From: Bradyrhizobium liaoningense
Lineage (GTDB): Bacteria > Pseudomonadota > Alphaproteobacteria > Rhizobiales > Xanthobacteraceae
DNA: 64,000 bases
Direction: 5' to 3'
NCBI RefSeq assembly: GCF_018130825.1
Contig: NZ_JAFCJS010000001.1
Span: 1,240,001-1,304,000 of the forward strand
In this document: one piece after another, positions 8,664 through 16,638 of the stretch
Numbering within the stretch: position 1 is the first letter of the stretch
Layout of the letters: each line of letters opens with the position of its first letter
The notes under the pieces: generated by a model
What the model saw: only the letters and a program-made list of their open reading frames with translations
Told to the model about the DNA's origin: nothing
Database searches by the model: none
Translations under genes and position numbers: made by a program

Positions 8664-9410
8664 CTAGACGCCGAGATAGGCGTGGAGCTTGTCCATGTTG
8701 GCGGCAAGCTCCGAATTGGAAAACCCGTCAATGATCTTGCCGTGCTCGACCACATAATAACGATCGGCGACGGTGGATGCGAAGCGGAAGTTCTGCTCGA
8801 CGAGGAGGATCGTAAAGCCCTCCTTCTTCAGCCGCGCAATGGTATGGCCGATCTGCTGGATGATGACGGGCGCGAGGCCCTCGGTCGGCTCGTCCAGCAT
8901 CAGGAAGCTAGCGCCGGTGCGCAGGATGCGTGCGATCGCGAGCATCTGCTGCTCGCCGCCGGACAGCTTCGTGCCCTGGCTGTTGAGCCGTTCCTTCAGG
9001 TTCGGAAACAGATCGAAGATCTGGTCCAGCGGCAATCCGCCTTCGCGCACGACCGGCGGCAGCATCAAATTCTCGCGGACGTCGAGACTGGCGAATATCC
9101 CCCGCTCTTCCGGGCAGAACGCGATGCCCATCCGCGCGATCTTGTCGGAGGTGGCGCGAATGATCTCCTGGTTGTTGAACTTCACCGAGCCGGCACGCTT
9201 GCCGATGATGCCCATGATCGACTTCAGCGTGGTGGTCTTGCCGGCGCCGTTACGCCCGAGCAGGGTGACCACCTCGCCCGCATTCACGTCGAAGTTGATC
9301 CCGTGCAGGATGTGGGACTCGCCGTACCATGCTTCGAGGTTGCGGATCTGGAGGATGTTTCCGCCGGTCGCAGCCCTTGCCGGAGCCTCGGCGATCGCAG
9401 TGTCAGGCAT
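8664..9410 (-). CDS. livF: Branched-chain amino acid ABC transporter ATPase LivF
   Basis: A 248-residue ABC ATPase of the LivF type. It has Walker A GRNGAGKTT near residue 53, the LSGGEQQMLAIAR signature near residue 150, Walker B FLMLDEPTEGLAP and the switch His in LLVEQNFRFA. It drives the transporter with LivG on the cytoplasmic side. Its start codon lies inside the end of livG (8-base overlap), indicating translational coupling. The N-terminal tail of about 15 residues is Ala-rich and poorly conserved. Confidence 0.96.
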   Translation of the reverse strand: MPDTAIAEAPARAATGGNILQIRNLEAWYGESHILHGINFDVNAGEVVTLLGRNGAGKTTTLKSIMGIIGKRAGSVKFNNQEIIRATSDKIARMGIAFCPEERGIFASLDVRENLMLPPVVREGGLPLDQIFDLFPNLKERLNSQGTKLSGGEQQMLAIARILRTGASFLMLDEPTEGLAPVIIQQIGHTIARLKKEGFTILLVEQNFRFASTVADRYYVVEHGKIIDGFSNSELAANMDKLHAYLGV

Positions 9411-10158
9411 GACCGGCTCCCAGATAAGCTTCCTTGACGCGCTCGTCCTTGGTGAGCTCGCTGTAATGACCTTGCGCGAGCACCTGCCCGCGCGTCAGCA
9501 CGGTGATGATGTCGGAGAGATTGGCCACGACGCTCAAATTATGCTCGACCATCAGGATGGTGTATTTCGCGGAGATGCGCTTGATCAGCGCCGCGATCTT
9601 GTCGATGTCCTCATGGCCCATGCCGGCCATCGGCTCGTCCAGCAGCATCATCTCGGGGTCGAGCGCGAGCGTGGTTGCGATCTCAAGTGCACGCTTGCGC
9701 CCATAGGGCATCTCGACCGCGGGCGTGTTGGCAAACTCGCTGAGGCCGACATCGTTCAGCAGCTCGCGCGCGCGATCGTTGAAGCGGTTGAGCACCGATT
9801 TCGAGCGCCAGAAATCGAAGGAACTGCCGTGCTGGCGCTGAAGCGCGACACGGACGTTTTCAAGCGCGGTGAGATGCGGAAATACCGCCGAGATCTGGAA
9901 CGAACGGACCAGTCCCATGCGCGCCACGTCGGCCGGCGCCATCGCGGTGATATCCTGCCCCTTGTACAGGATCTTTCCGGCAGACGGTTTGAGGAACTTG
10001 GTCAGAAGATTGAAGCAGGTCGTCTTGCCGGCGCCGTTCGGGCCGATCAACGCATGAATGCTCCCACGGCGAACCTTGAGCGCAACGTCGCGGACGGCGA
10101 AGAATCCCGCGAACTCCTTGGTCAAGCCTTCCGTTTCGAGAATGAACTCATCGGCCAA
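9403..10158 (-). CDS. livG: Branched-chain amino acid ABC transporter ATPase LivG
   Basis: An ABC ATPase of the LivG type (about 251 residues) with Walker A GPNGAGKTT and Walker B MLLDEPMAGMGHED. The signature region is degenerate (PYGRKRALEIATTLA), as is usual for LivG, and the switch His is in MVEHNLSVVA. I placed the start at TTG because AGGGGG lies eight bases upstream; an in-frame ATG 24 bases earlier (10182) would add eight residues and has no clear ribosome binding site. It is the first gene of the operon. Confidence 0.93.
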   Translation of the reverse strand: MADEFILETEGLTKEFAGFFAVRDVALKVRRGSIHALIGPNGAGKTTCFNLLTKFLKPSAGKILYKGQDITAMAPADVARMGLVRSFQISAVFPHLTALENVRVALQRQHGSSFDFWRSKSVLNRFNDRARELLNDVGLSEFANTPAVEMPYGRKRALEIATTLALDPEMMLLDEPMAGMGHEDIDKIAALIKRISAKYTILMVEHNLSVVANLSDIITVLTRGQVLAQGHYSELTKDERVKEAYLGAGHA

Positions 10159-10182
10159 ACAGATTTCCCCCTGCCCGCGCAA

Positions 10183-10486
10183 CGCGCCGTCGCGCGTGGC
10201 TGTCCTTGTTGCTTCGGCATTCCGGAGGTCTTGGAGCCCATCCGGAACGCCGCCTCCGGGCGCGGAATATGCCGGAGGTGACGGGGGTTAGGCAAGGCGG
10301 AAAGCTGAGCAGATCAGGCCTCCGGCTGGGATACAAATGCTCCCTTAGTCGGAGACGTTTGATGTCGTGCCTGCCCGGCCTCCCGGTTCGCAAAAGCACC
10401 GGCCATCAAGTCGTCGTTAACGGTCTTTCGCCCCGCGCGCCAGCCTTCATCAAAAATTTCCCCGCAAACGACATCATGCTGCGGGT
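10183..10486. other. Intergenic region, promoter side of the liv operon
   Basis: This 300-base divergent gap separates livG from the PAS gene and must hold promoters for both. I see a GC-rich partial palindrome (GGAACGCCGCCTCCGG and a nearby CCGGAGG) but no convincing consensus promoter, operator or RNA structure. Confidence 0.4.
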
Positions 10487-11149
10487 ATGTCTGCCGGGAA
10501 TATTGTCTTGGATTTTGCAAGCGCCGCTCCCTCAATCGTCAAGTCGATCAGGCAGCGAGATCTGCTGAACACGTGGCTGCGACTTTATGCGCGGCAGCAG
10601 CTCGCACCGGCGATCTGGGAGTACCAGCCGGCACGACTCGAGGAAGAGCTGTCCGATCTCATCTATTATACCGTGGACAATTCGGCTGCCCTCCCGCGCC
10701 TCATCATCCAGAGCGAAGGCACGCGGATCTCGCGCGCCTACGGGCACACCGGAAAGGGCGTGTCGCTCGATGAATATATCGGACCGCGGCTCGTGCCATT
10801 GGTGATGCCCGTCTACCATGAATGCGTCGCGCGCGGGCTTCCGGTCTACAGCGTGGCCGACGTCGACGACATCTATGGGCGCGTCGTCGCCTACGAACGC
10901 CTGCTGCTGCCGTTCCTGACCGACGGCAAGGTCTGTCACGTCATCGCCTCGCTCAAGACCTTCTGCGAGGACGGCGGCTTCGAGATCAGGAATCTGATGC
11001 GCGGAAATGACGCGCTGCCGCGTCCCAAACTGTCCGCCGTGATCGACCGCGAACTCTTTCATCGCGTTCCCGGCCGCATCGCGGCCGCGGACGTCGTCGA
11101 GTTCGCCGATCAGCCGGGCGAGGCCACCGAGACCGTCGAGCTGAACTAG
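10487..11149 (+). CDS. PAS_5-type domain protein of unknown function
   Basis: The 220-residue soluble protein looks like the PAS_5 (formerly DUF1457) family common in Bradyrhizobium. It has the core LPRLIIQSEGTRISRAYG near residue 69, then LDEYIGP and the long central helix, and ends with a GRIAAADVVEF motif. No output domain (kinase, GGDEF or HTH) is attached, so it may be a stand-alone sensor or adaptor. It is monocistronic and divergent from livG. Family assignment rests on the SRAYG context and general pattern. Confidence 0.65.
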   Translation: MSAGNIVLDFASAAPSIVKSIRQRDLLNTWLRLYARQQLAPAIWEYQPARLEEELSDLIYYTVDNSAALPRLIIQSEGTRISRAYGHTGKGVSLDEYIGPRLVPLVMPVYHECVARGLPVYSVADVDDIYGRVVAYERLLLPFLTDGKVCHVIASLKTFCEDGGFEIRNLMRGNDALPRPKLSAVIDRELFHRVPGRIAAADVVEFADQPGEATETVELN

Positions 11150-11184
11150 AGCCGACCTGCTTGGCCCGACTTACTTGGCCTGAC

Positions 11185-11538
11185 TTACTTGGCCTTGACT
11201 TCCTTGGCATAGATGTCGGGCTTGAAGCCGACCAGCAGCTTGCCGCCGACTTCCAGCACCGGCCGCTTGATCATCGACGGCTGCGCCAGCATCAACGCCA
11301 GCGCCTTCTTCTCGGTGAGGCCTTCCTTGTCGGGATCGGGGAGCTTCTTGAAGGTCGTGCCGGCGCGATTGAGCAGCGTCTCCCAGCCGACCTTGTCGCT
11401 CCACTGCTTGAGCTTGTCCTTCTCGACGCCGGCGGCCTTGTAGTCGTGAAACGCGTAGGCCACGCCATGACCGTCGAGCCAGGTGCGCGCCTTCTTCATG
11501 GTGTCGCAGTTCTTGATGCCGTAGATGATGTTGGGCAA
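11185..11538 (-). CDS. ArsC/Spx family reductase-like protein (YffB type)
   Basis: The 117-residue product has a thioredoxin-like ArsC fold of the Spx/YffB subgroup. It starts YGIKNCDTMKKARTWL, with a single redox Cys at residue 9 and no CxxC, followed by the RPVLEVGGKLLVGF segment before the last helix. YffB-like proteins use glutathione in vitro, but their role is unknown, and true arsenate reduction is unlikely without ars genes nearby. The start is taken as TTG, preceded by AAGGAG with five-base spacing; there is no suitable ATG. Confidence 0.85.
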   Translation of the reverse strand: MPNIIYGIKNCDTMKKARTWLDGHGVAYAFHDYKAAGVEKDKLKQWSDKVGWETLLNRAGTTFKKLPDPDKEGLTEKKALALMLAQPSMIKRPVLEVGGKLLVGFKPDIYAKEVKAK

Positions 11539-11643
11539 GACCACTCCTTGCGCATGCGTGATGCTTCGGCTGCGGCGTTGTACGAAACTCCGCTTCGCGC
11601 GACAATATTGCAAACGAAGCCTGCTCTGCAAAACGGACACATT

Positions 11644-12015
11644 ATGCACGTCACCCATGATCCCGCGGCCGCCGCCTCGCCGACCATTGACTTCAACAGC
11701 TTCCTCGCGGTCGATATCCGCGTCGGCACCATCGTCGACGCCAAACCGTTCCCGGAGGCGCGCAAGCCGGCCTGGCGTCTCTGGATCGACTTCGGACCTG
11801 CGATCGGCGTACGCAAGAGCTCGGCGCAGATCACCGAGAACCATCCGCTCGAGACGCTGGTGGGACAACAGGTCGCTGCGGTGGTCAATTTTCCTCCGCG
11901 CCAGATCGGACCCGTTGTCTCGGAGGTGCTGACGCTCGGCTTCCCCGATGCCGACGGCAGGGTCGTGCTGGTGCAGCCGAGCAAGCCCGTGCCGAACGGC
12001 GGACGGCTGTTCTAG
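11644..12015 (+). CDS. csaA: tRNA-binding protein CsaA
   Basis: A 123-residue protein with the OB-fold tRNA-binding domain of CsaA: VDIRVGTIVDAKPFPEARKPAW, then GVRKSSAQIT and QVAAVVNFPPRQIGPVVSEVLTLG. CsaA is a homodimeric tRNA binder once described as a secretion chaperone. The length is standard plus a 15-residue N-terminal tail. The gene is divergent from the ArsC-like gene, about 100 bases away. A 10-bp GC stem-loop follows the stop codon. Confidence 0.92.
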   Translation: MHVTHDPAAAASPTIDFNSFLAVDIRVGTIVDAKPFPEARKPAWRLWIDFGPAIGVRKSSAQITENHPLETLVGQQVAAVVNFPPRQIGPVVSEVLTLGFPDADGRVVLVQPSKPVPNGGRLF

Positions 12016-12021
12016 CCGCAA

Positions 12022-12065
12022 TGCGACCGCGGACCGTGGCCCCGCTCCGGCCCGGCGCGGTCGCA
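12022..12065 (+). terminator. GC-rich stem-loop after csaA
   Basis: Perfect arms TGCGACCGCG and CGCGGTCGCA with a 24-base loop region start 6 bases after the csaA stop codon. There is no U-tract, so intrinsic termination would be weak; the placement suggests an mRNA 3' end. Confidence 0.45.
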
Positions 12066-12140
12066 ACGGCATAATCCCCGCCTGTTTCTCGTCTCGGGCG
12101 ACCAGGACTTGACCAAAATCCTCTTTGGCAATAAAAATGA

Positions 12141-12216
12141 CTGACTGATCGTTTTTTATTTTAATGGCCGGGAAGGCAGCCACTACTTGCCAACAACTAA
12201 AACGATCGACCGGTCA
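12141..12216. promoter_or_regulatory. Candidate TetR operator region
   Basis: Inverted elements CTGACTGATCGTTTT and AAAACGATCGACCGGTCAG flank an AT-rich stretch upstream of the TetR gene. The right element contains the dyad GACCGGTC. The last site ends 18 bases before the regulator's start codon, a position suited to autorepression. Assignment is from symmetry and position only. Confidence 0.5.
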
Positions 12217-12234
12217 GCTATTTAGGGACAGCCG

Positions 12235-12867
12235 ATGCCCAAGATCAGCGACAAGCAGCGCGAAGGCCGGCGGCAGCAGATCCTCGAGGCCGCCCTCGCC
12301 TGCTTCGCGGAAGACGGTTTTCACCAGACCGGCATGGCCGACATCGTGAAACGATCGGGGCTCAGCCACGGCGCGGTCTATCTCTACTTCCAGAGCAAGG
12401 ACGATCTGATCGAAGCGCTGGCCGACGACCGGCATCGCCGCGAGGCCGTGCTCAACTCGGTCGCGCAGGGATCGGGCGATCCGATTGAAGGGCTTCACGC
12501 GCTGGTTCGCGTCTACGCGCAATGGCTCACCGATCCCGCCGGCGAAGCCCGCCGCCGTGTCGGCATCCATGGCTGGGCCGAGGCCTTGCGCAACCGCCGC
12601 GTCCGCAGCAGCGTCGTCGAAGGCATCGACATGCCGCGCGCGTTGATCGTGGCGCTGGTCGAGCGTGCCCAGCACGATGGGCTCATCAGGCGCAACATCG
12701 GAGCCGAGGCCGTCGCGCGCGTGCTGATCGCGATCTTCCAGGGCTTCGTGCTGCAGAAATGCTGGGGCGAGGATTTTGACGTCGCGGCCTGCATGGCGGC
12801 CGTCGATGGCGTGATCGATGGCCTGCGCGCGTCGAAGGCGGACGCCAAGCGACGAACCAGAACATGA
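12235..12867 (+). CDS. TetR family transcriptional regulator
   Basis: A 210-residue regulator with an N-terminal TetR HTH: RRQQILEAALACFAEDGFHQTGMADIVKRSGLSHGAVYLYFQSKDDL in residues 9-58. The C-terminal ligand-binding part is of the TetR_C_6-like helical type. It is followed three bases later by a TauE/SafE transporter gene, so the two form an operon. It probably represses its own operon through the dyad elements upstream. The ligand is unknown. Confidence 0.93.
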   Translation: MPKISDKQREGRRQQILEAALACFAEDGFHQTGMADIVKRSGLSHGAVYLYFQSKDDLIEALADDRHRREAVLNSVAQGSGDPIEGLHALVRVYAQWLTDPAGEARRRVGIHGWAEALRNRRVRSSVVEGIDMPRALIVALVERAQHDGLIRRNIGAEAVARVLIAIFQGFVLQKCWGEDFDVAACMAAVDGVIDGLRASKADAKRRTRT

Positions 12868-12870
12868 ACG

Positions 12871-13653
12871 ATGACCTGGATGTATGAACTCCTCGCCGGC
12901 GCCGGCGTCGGTCTTGTCGCAGGATTGGCATCGGGCTTCACGGGCACGAGCCCGGGTGGCGGCCTCGTCATCTTCTCCGTGCTGCTGCTCGGGGCAGAAC
13001 AACACGTCGCACAGGGGACGTCCCTGATCACGCAGATTCCGCCGACGGGCCTTGCCGGCGCACGCCGCTACTGGCAGAGCGGCAACCGCAGCCCCTTGCC
13101 GTGGATCGTCTGGATCGGCATTGGATTTCTCATCGGCGGCGCCGGTGGCGGCTATGCCGCAGCCGCGGTTTCCGACGCGTTTCTGCAATGGACTTATGTC
13201 GTCTATCTCGTCGCGCTGATCGCAATGTTGCTGCTGCGCCGCGACCGCAAGGACGACGGCAGCAAGGCCGACGGTCCCGCCGAATTGCCGTGGCTCCCCC
13301 TATTTCTCATCGGCACGCTGGCCGGATTTTCCTCCGGCTTCATGGGCATTGGCGGCGGCCTCGCGATCACCGTCGGCCTCGCCGCCGGCCTGCGCGTGCC
13401 GCAGCATCAGGCGCAACTCGTCAGCCTGATCTTCTCGGTGATCCCGACCAGCATTCCGGCCGCCTCGATCTACTGGAGCAAGGGGCTGGTGGTCGGCTGG
13501 CCGGCCATAACAGGCATTTTGGCCGGCCTCTGGGTCGGCACCGACCTCGGCGCGCGCGCGGCCAATGGCGTCAGCAAATCGGTGCTGCGCCGGGCCGTGA
13601 TCGCCCTCGTCTCGCTGATGGCGCTCTACATGACCTACAAGGCGTTGAGCTGA
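12871..13653 (+). CDS. TSUP family transporter (TauE/SafE)
   Basis: A 260-residue inner-membrane protein with about eight hydrophobic segments and the repeated TSUP motif, first GFTGTSPGGGLVIFSVLLLG near residue 22 and again FMGIGGGLAITVGLA near residue 155. TSUP proteins export or import sulfite, sulfoacetate or similar organosulfur anions. It lies directly behind and probably under control of the TetR gene, suggesting an inducible efflux system. Substrate cannot be deduced. Confidence 0.9.
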   Translation: MTWMYELLAGAGVGLVAGLASGFTGTSPGGGLVIFSVLLLGAEQHVAQGTSLITQIPPTGLAGARRYWQSGNRSPLPWIVWIGIGFLIGGAGGGYAAAAVSDAFLQWTYVVYLVALIAMLLLRRDRKDDGSKADGPAELPWLPLFLIGTLAGFSSGFMGIGGGLAITVGLAAGLRVPQHQAQLVSLIFSVIPTSIPAASIYWSKGLVVGWPAITGILAGLWVGTDLGARAANGVSKSVLRRAVIALVSLMALYMTYKALS

Positions 13654-13655
13654 GC

Positions 13656-14360
13656 TTACGGCCGCTTCGGAATGTTCAACCCGCGCTGCACCGCCGGACG
13701 CGCAAGTCCCCGCTCGAGCCAGGCACCGACCGACTTGAACTGGCTGAACGCGACGAGATCGCCCGCGCCGTAGAAGCCGATGAGATTGCGCACCCAGCCC
13801 AGCATGGAGATGTCGGCGATGGTGTAGTCGTCATCCATGAACCATTGCCGGCCGGAAAGATGCGTCTCCATCACGCCGAGCAGTCGCTTGGACTCGCCGA
13901 CGTAGCGGTCGCGCGGCCGCTTGTCCTCAAAGTCCTTGCCGGCGAATTTGTGGAAGAAGCCGACCTGGCCGAACATCGGCCCGATGCCGCCCATCTGGAA
14001 ATGTAGCCACTGGATGGTCTGGTAGCGGCGCGCAGCATGCTGCGGCAGCAGCTTGCCGGTCTTCTCCGCGAGATACTGCAGGATTGCTCCGGACTCGAAC
14101 AGCGGCAGCGGCCTGCCCCCGGGACCGTTGGGATCGAGGATCGCCGGGATCTTGCCGTTCGGATTGAGCGAGAGGAATTCCGGCGTCTTCTGGTCGTCCT
14201 TGCCGAAATCGACGAGATGGACTTCGTAAGGAAGTCCGATCTCCTCCAGCATGATCGAGACCTTGACGCCGTTCGGCGTCGGCAACGAATAGAGCTGGAG
14301 GAGTTCGGGATTCTTGGCCGGCCAACGCTTGGTAATGGGGAAGACGGAGAGATCGGACAT
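13656..14360 (-). CDS. Glutathione transferase, Ure2p/YghU-like
   Basis: The 234-residue protein is a Nu-class-like glutathione transferase or disulfide-bond oxidoreductase. It has an N-terminal thioredoxin fold (LYSLPTPNGVKVSIMLEEIGLPYEVHLVDF), the cis-Pro region GKIPAILDPNGPGG and the glutathione-binding LFESGAILQYLAEKTGKL. The C-terminal helical domain has FQMGGIGPMFGQVGFF. These motifs match YfcG/YghU-type enzymes, which use glutathione to reduce disulfides or hydroperoxides. It is convergent with the TSUP gene. Confidence 0.92.
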   Translation of the reverse strand: MSDLSVFPITKRWPAKNPELLQLYSLPTPNGVKVSIMLEEIGLPYEVHLVDFGKDDQKTPEFLSLNPNGKIPAILDPNGPGGRPLPLFESGAILQYLAEKTGKLLPQHAARRYQTIQWLHFQMGGIGPMFGQVGFFHKFAGKDFEDKRPRDRYVGESKRLLGVMETHLSGRQWFMDDDYTIADISMLGWVRNLIGFYGAGDLVAFSQFKSVGAWLERGLARPAVQRGLNIPKRP

Positions 14361-14450
14361 CGGGACCTTTGGTGCATGGACTGAGGCGTGCTCAATCTAG
14401 GCTAGATGCCGCACCGCGCAAGTCACTATTCGTCCCGGCGAACCCCGCGC

Positions 14451-14597
14451 TTATCGCGGCAGCGTTGCCATCGCCACGATCGGGATCATGGCTTCATGCT
14501 GCAGTCGATACTCGATGAACCGCTGACCCGTGATCAACAGCAGGCCCGTAAACGCAATCGCAAGCATCGCAGTCGCCAATTGGCACACGTCGTTCAT
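14451..14597 (-). CDS. Small single-pass membrane protein (48 residues)
   Basis: A short frame of 48 codons begins with ATG nine bases after GAGGGA and ends at TAA. It encodes one hydrophobic helix (LATAMLAIAFTGLLLITG, residues 7-24) followed by RFIEYRLQHE. The ribosome binding site and the amphipathic-hydrophobic pattern support a real gene, but conservation could not be checked. No function can be proposed. Confidence 0.5.
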   Translation of the reverse strand: MNDVCQLATAMLAIAFTGLLLITGQRFIEYRLQHEAMIPIVAMATLPR

Positions 14598-14762
14598 GGT
14601 ATTTTGTCCCTCGACAGCCTTGGCGTAAACGTCGGCTCGGGCCCCACGTTCCGAGGCGACGTGAAAATATTGCTATTTTTTCCCGAGACTCCGCAGCGGA
14701 GCCATCGCGCTGTTCCGGCGGCCCGCGCAGGGACCAATGGCGCCTTCGCGCGTTGTCGCTGG

Positions 14763-14984
14763 ATGAACATCGAGAAGCGCGCCCTGCTCGACCACGCTGA
14801 ACGCTGTCGCCGCGTCGCGAACGAGCTCGCTCATCGCGAAGCCGCGCAACGGTTGCGGGCGATGGCCGACGAGTATGAAGCGCGAGCAACGAGACTGGAC
14901 GAGAGCGTCTCCTCGACTCCGGGCCGCAATAGTCGCTGCTACCTCGAAGGCCAAGGTAATCGACAAGGCAATCGGGAGGGCTGA
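14763..14984 (+). CDS. Small hypothetical protein
   Basis: A 73-residue soluble protein with a predicted helical hairpin: LLDHAERCRRVANELAHREAAQRLRAMADEYEARA. It resembles the many small rhizobial proteins in which two amphipathic helices carry the pattern AERCRR..A and RAMADEYE. The C-terminal 20 residues are low complexity. The ribosome binding site is weak. Function unknown. Confidence 0.55.
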   Translation: MNIEKRALLDHAERCRRVANELAHREAAQRLRAMADEYEARATRLDESVSSTPGRNSRCYLEGQGNRQGNREG

Positions 14985-14990
14985 TCAGCC

Positions 14991-15704
14991 TCAGAAATTG
15001 ATCTCCATCCGCAATCCGCGCGGATCGACCTCCTCCCCGCCGACTCGCTGCGTACTGTCGCGCGCCGCAACCGCGCAGGCGCAGGCATCGATGAGATCGT
15101 CGCGGCCGATGCCCGTGCCGTGACGCAGCGTCAACCATTTCGGCAGACGCGTGAAGCCGCGTTGCTCCAGCAGCGCGATGCGCTGCTCGCGACCATGCGC
15201 CGACGTTTTCTTCGCGAGATGGACGCGGCCCGCGAGATTCCAGAAGATCAACTCCGGATGCGCTTCGCCGATCGCCGCCTGCCGCGCCGGCGTCATGATG
15301 TCGTCGACCTCTCTCATCTTGTCCCTGATGTTCCAGAGCTGCGCCGACACGCCCCTGCCCTTGCCTTCGTGCTCCCAGTAATGGCGATTGGCCGCAGCCA
15401 TGTCCGGGAAAGCCCAGAGGTCACGGCGCGCGCCGAGAAACACGGCAGGCCCGATGAGTTCGCGCGCCCGCAGATCGCAGGCGCGATAGCCGCTCGCCTT
15501 CAATCCGATCGGCATGTCGATCATCGCGCGTGCGTGCGGGATCGCGAGCAGGCGGATCAAGCCCGGTGAATAGTCGAAGCCGTGATCGCCGCGCTCGTCG
15601 ATCCAGGCCGCGACCCAGCCGAAGCGGAATCCGTCGAGGCCGAGATAGTTTGGCACGTCGCTCGCCTTTCGCTCTGCGATTTTCACACGCGCCTCGCTTG
15701 ACAT
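14991..15704 (-). CDS. DUF429 domain protein
   Basis: The 237-residue product belongs to the DUF429 family, a predicted RNase H-like fold. It contains YLGLDGFRFGWVAAW near the start, MIDMPIGLKASGYRACDLRARELIG and the late DDLIDACACAVAA motif, whose acidic residues likely form the active site. The start is taken at the second in-frame ATG; the longer version adds an atypical N terminus. Some DUF429 proteins are predicted nucleases, but no activity is established. It neighbours the RNA-repair locus only by position. Confidence 0.8.
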   Translation of the reverse strand: MSSEARVKIAERKASDVPNYLGLDGFRFGWVAAWIDERGDHGFDYSPGLIRLLAIPHARAMIDMPIGLKASGYRACDLRARELIGPAVFLGARRDLWAFPDMAAANRHYWEHEGKGRGVSAQLWNIRDKMREVDDIMTPARQAAIGEAHPELIFWNLAGRVHLAKKTSAHGREQRIALLEQRGFTRLPKWLTLRHGTGIGRDDLIDACACAVAARDSTQRVGGEEVDPRGLRMEINF

Positions 15705-15853
15705 CCGCAGGTTGCAGGCGTATGTCCCGCCGCCTCGCGAGCACTTCTGTTTGCGAAAACCATGAACCCAGTGATGAAGCACCGCTACGAAATATTTGCG
15801 CAACTGTCGAATGGCCTACGGCCAATCGATGTCGCATGCCCGGCTCATGGGAG

Positions 15854-15929
15854 CGATCTTGCCTGACCGCAAGATCGACAGTCCGCTTCTCACGGACCCT
15901 CCCGAGCCTGCCGCTCCGGAGGGTTTTTT
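15854..15929 (+). ncRNA. Candidate small RNA ending in an intrinsic terminator
   Basis: Three consecutive hairpins occupy this interval on the plus strand: CGATCTTGC/GCAAGATCG (9 bp), GTCCG/CGGAC with a 7-base loop, and a terminator stem CCCTCC-x-GAG/CTC-x-GGAGGG followed by six T. No coding sequence on this strand ends here, so the terminator needs another transcript. The 5' end is not defined. This could be an independent sRNA or the leader-terminator of the Y RNA/rsr transcript. Confidence 0.5.
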
Positions 15930-16174
15930 GTTGCCTTCCGCGCGGCCCCATCGAACATCCCGGCAATCGCCGGAACGAGAGACCCGGATCTCGGGGCTCG
16001 CGCTGGAGAGGCGCGTGCCCAAGCGCGCGGGGCCTGCCGGAGGGAACGAGGCGATGAGCCGGACACCGATGGCAGAGCGAACCCAGTAGGTTCGCAAACA
16101 GCGGCGCGTCGACAGCGCCGCGATAGAATTTTCTTGAAGTTGGTTTGCCGCAAAGATCGCGGCTCAACCGACGC
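15930..16174. other. Non-coding structured stretch before the Y RNA array
   Basis: No plausible gene lies here. The sequence is rich in local inverted repeats, including GCGAACC-CAGTA-GGTTCGC (16078-16096) and GCGGCGC-GTCGACA-GCGCCGC (16101-16121). Frames read through it are compositionally odd and probably spurious. It may be a promoter or leader region of the array downstream, or a further RNA; I cannot decide. Confidence 0.4.
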
Positions 16175-16295
16175 TGGTGGTGAAGATGTCGGATACTTCT
16201 CACGGTAAAGTGGGTTCGAATCCCGCCCTTGACACACGCACCGGGATGCGGGCCTCGAGAGGGCCTGCACGCGGCCCGGCGCAGGATCCGTTCGC
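16175..16295 (+). ncRNA. Partial Y RNA-like element, copy 1
   Basis: It has the Y-core 5' strand (TGGTGAAGAT...TACTTC, 16178-16199). A perfect T-arm follows, GTGGG-TTCGAAT-CCCGC (16210-16226). Further on there is a possible 3' strand, CAGGATCCGTTC, at 16282-16293. It lacks a recognisable D-arm and the capped acceptor stem; a different hairpin (GCGGGCC/GGGCCTGC) stands in their place. I read it as a degenerate member of the array. Confidence 0.55.
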
Positions 16296-16307
16296 AAGAA
16301 CGGCGCC

Positions 16308-16453
16308 TGGCGGTGGTGAAGATGACTGTTACTTCGGTAGAGCACCGTCCTGGCTTTCCAGAACGGAGGTTGCGGGCTCGAATCCCGCCGGCTGAAATGC
16401 CGTAGCTCAGTTTGCCCAACAAGGGCAGCAACAGCATCGCCCGTTCCCCGCCA
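16308..16453 (+). ncRNA. Y RNA (YrlA-like) with tRNA-like module, copy 2
   Basis: The closing stem TGGCGG/CCGCCA brackets the element. The Y stem is GGTGA/TCGCC plus CTG/CAG. The inserted module contains a long hairpin (CCGT-c-CTGG/CCAG-a-ACGG), a T-arm GCGGG-CTCGAAT-CCCGC and the acceptor-like hairpin CGGC-TGAAAT-GCCG. It ends in TAGCTCAGTT, the start of a D-arm. The D-stem partner is replaced by a TGCCC/GGGCA hairpin, so the D-arm is altered. The order T-arm, acceptor, D-arm is that of a circularly permuted tRNA. Confidence 0.75.
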
Positions 16454-16460
16454 ACCCCAT

Positions 16461-16621
16461 CACGGTCCGTGGTGAAGATCGCTGTTACTTCGCCTATCAC
16501 GCGAGAGGTCGCGGGTTCGAAGCCCGCCCGGTGTATTGTGCACCGGTAGCTCAGTGGCCAGAGCGCTTTCCGGCAGGCTTTTGCCCGCTGGATCTCAGCA
16601 ATCGCCTGTTCCCGGATCGTG
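16461..16621 (+). ncRNA. Y RNA (YrlA-like) with tRNA-like module, copy 3
   Basis: The closing stem is nine pairs long, CACGGTCCG with CGGATCGTG. Next come the Y helices GGTGA/TCGCC and GCTG/CAGC around internal loops (conserved 3' strand CAGCAATCGCCTGTTCC at 16596-16612). The tRNA-like module is nearly ideal: T-arm GCGGG-TTCGAAG-CCCGC, capped acceptor stem CCGGTG-TATTGTG-CACCGG, then D-arm TAGCTC-AGTGGCCA-GAGC. Bacterial Y RNAs (YrlA) tether Ro60 to partner proteins and carry such a tRNA mimic. This is the clearest copy. Confidence 0.85.
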
Positions 16622-16638
16622 ACTTTCTCGTCCCCACC

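Noticed and set aside
11185..11538. True arsenate reductase
   Set aside because: The protein has the Spx/YffB pattern with a single Cys and there are no ars genes nearby.
15816..16345. Minus-strand small proteins read through 15.8-16.3 kb
   Set aside because: These frames cross a perfect terminator and several hairpins, lack ribosome binding sites and look like translated structured DNA.
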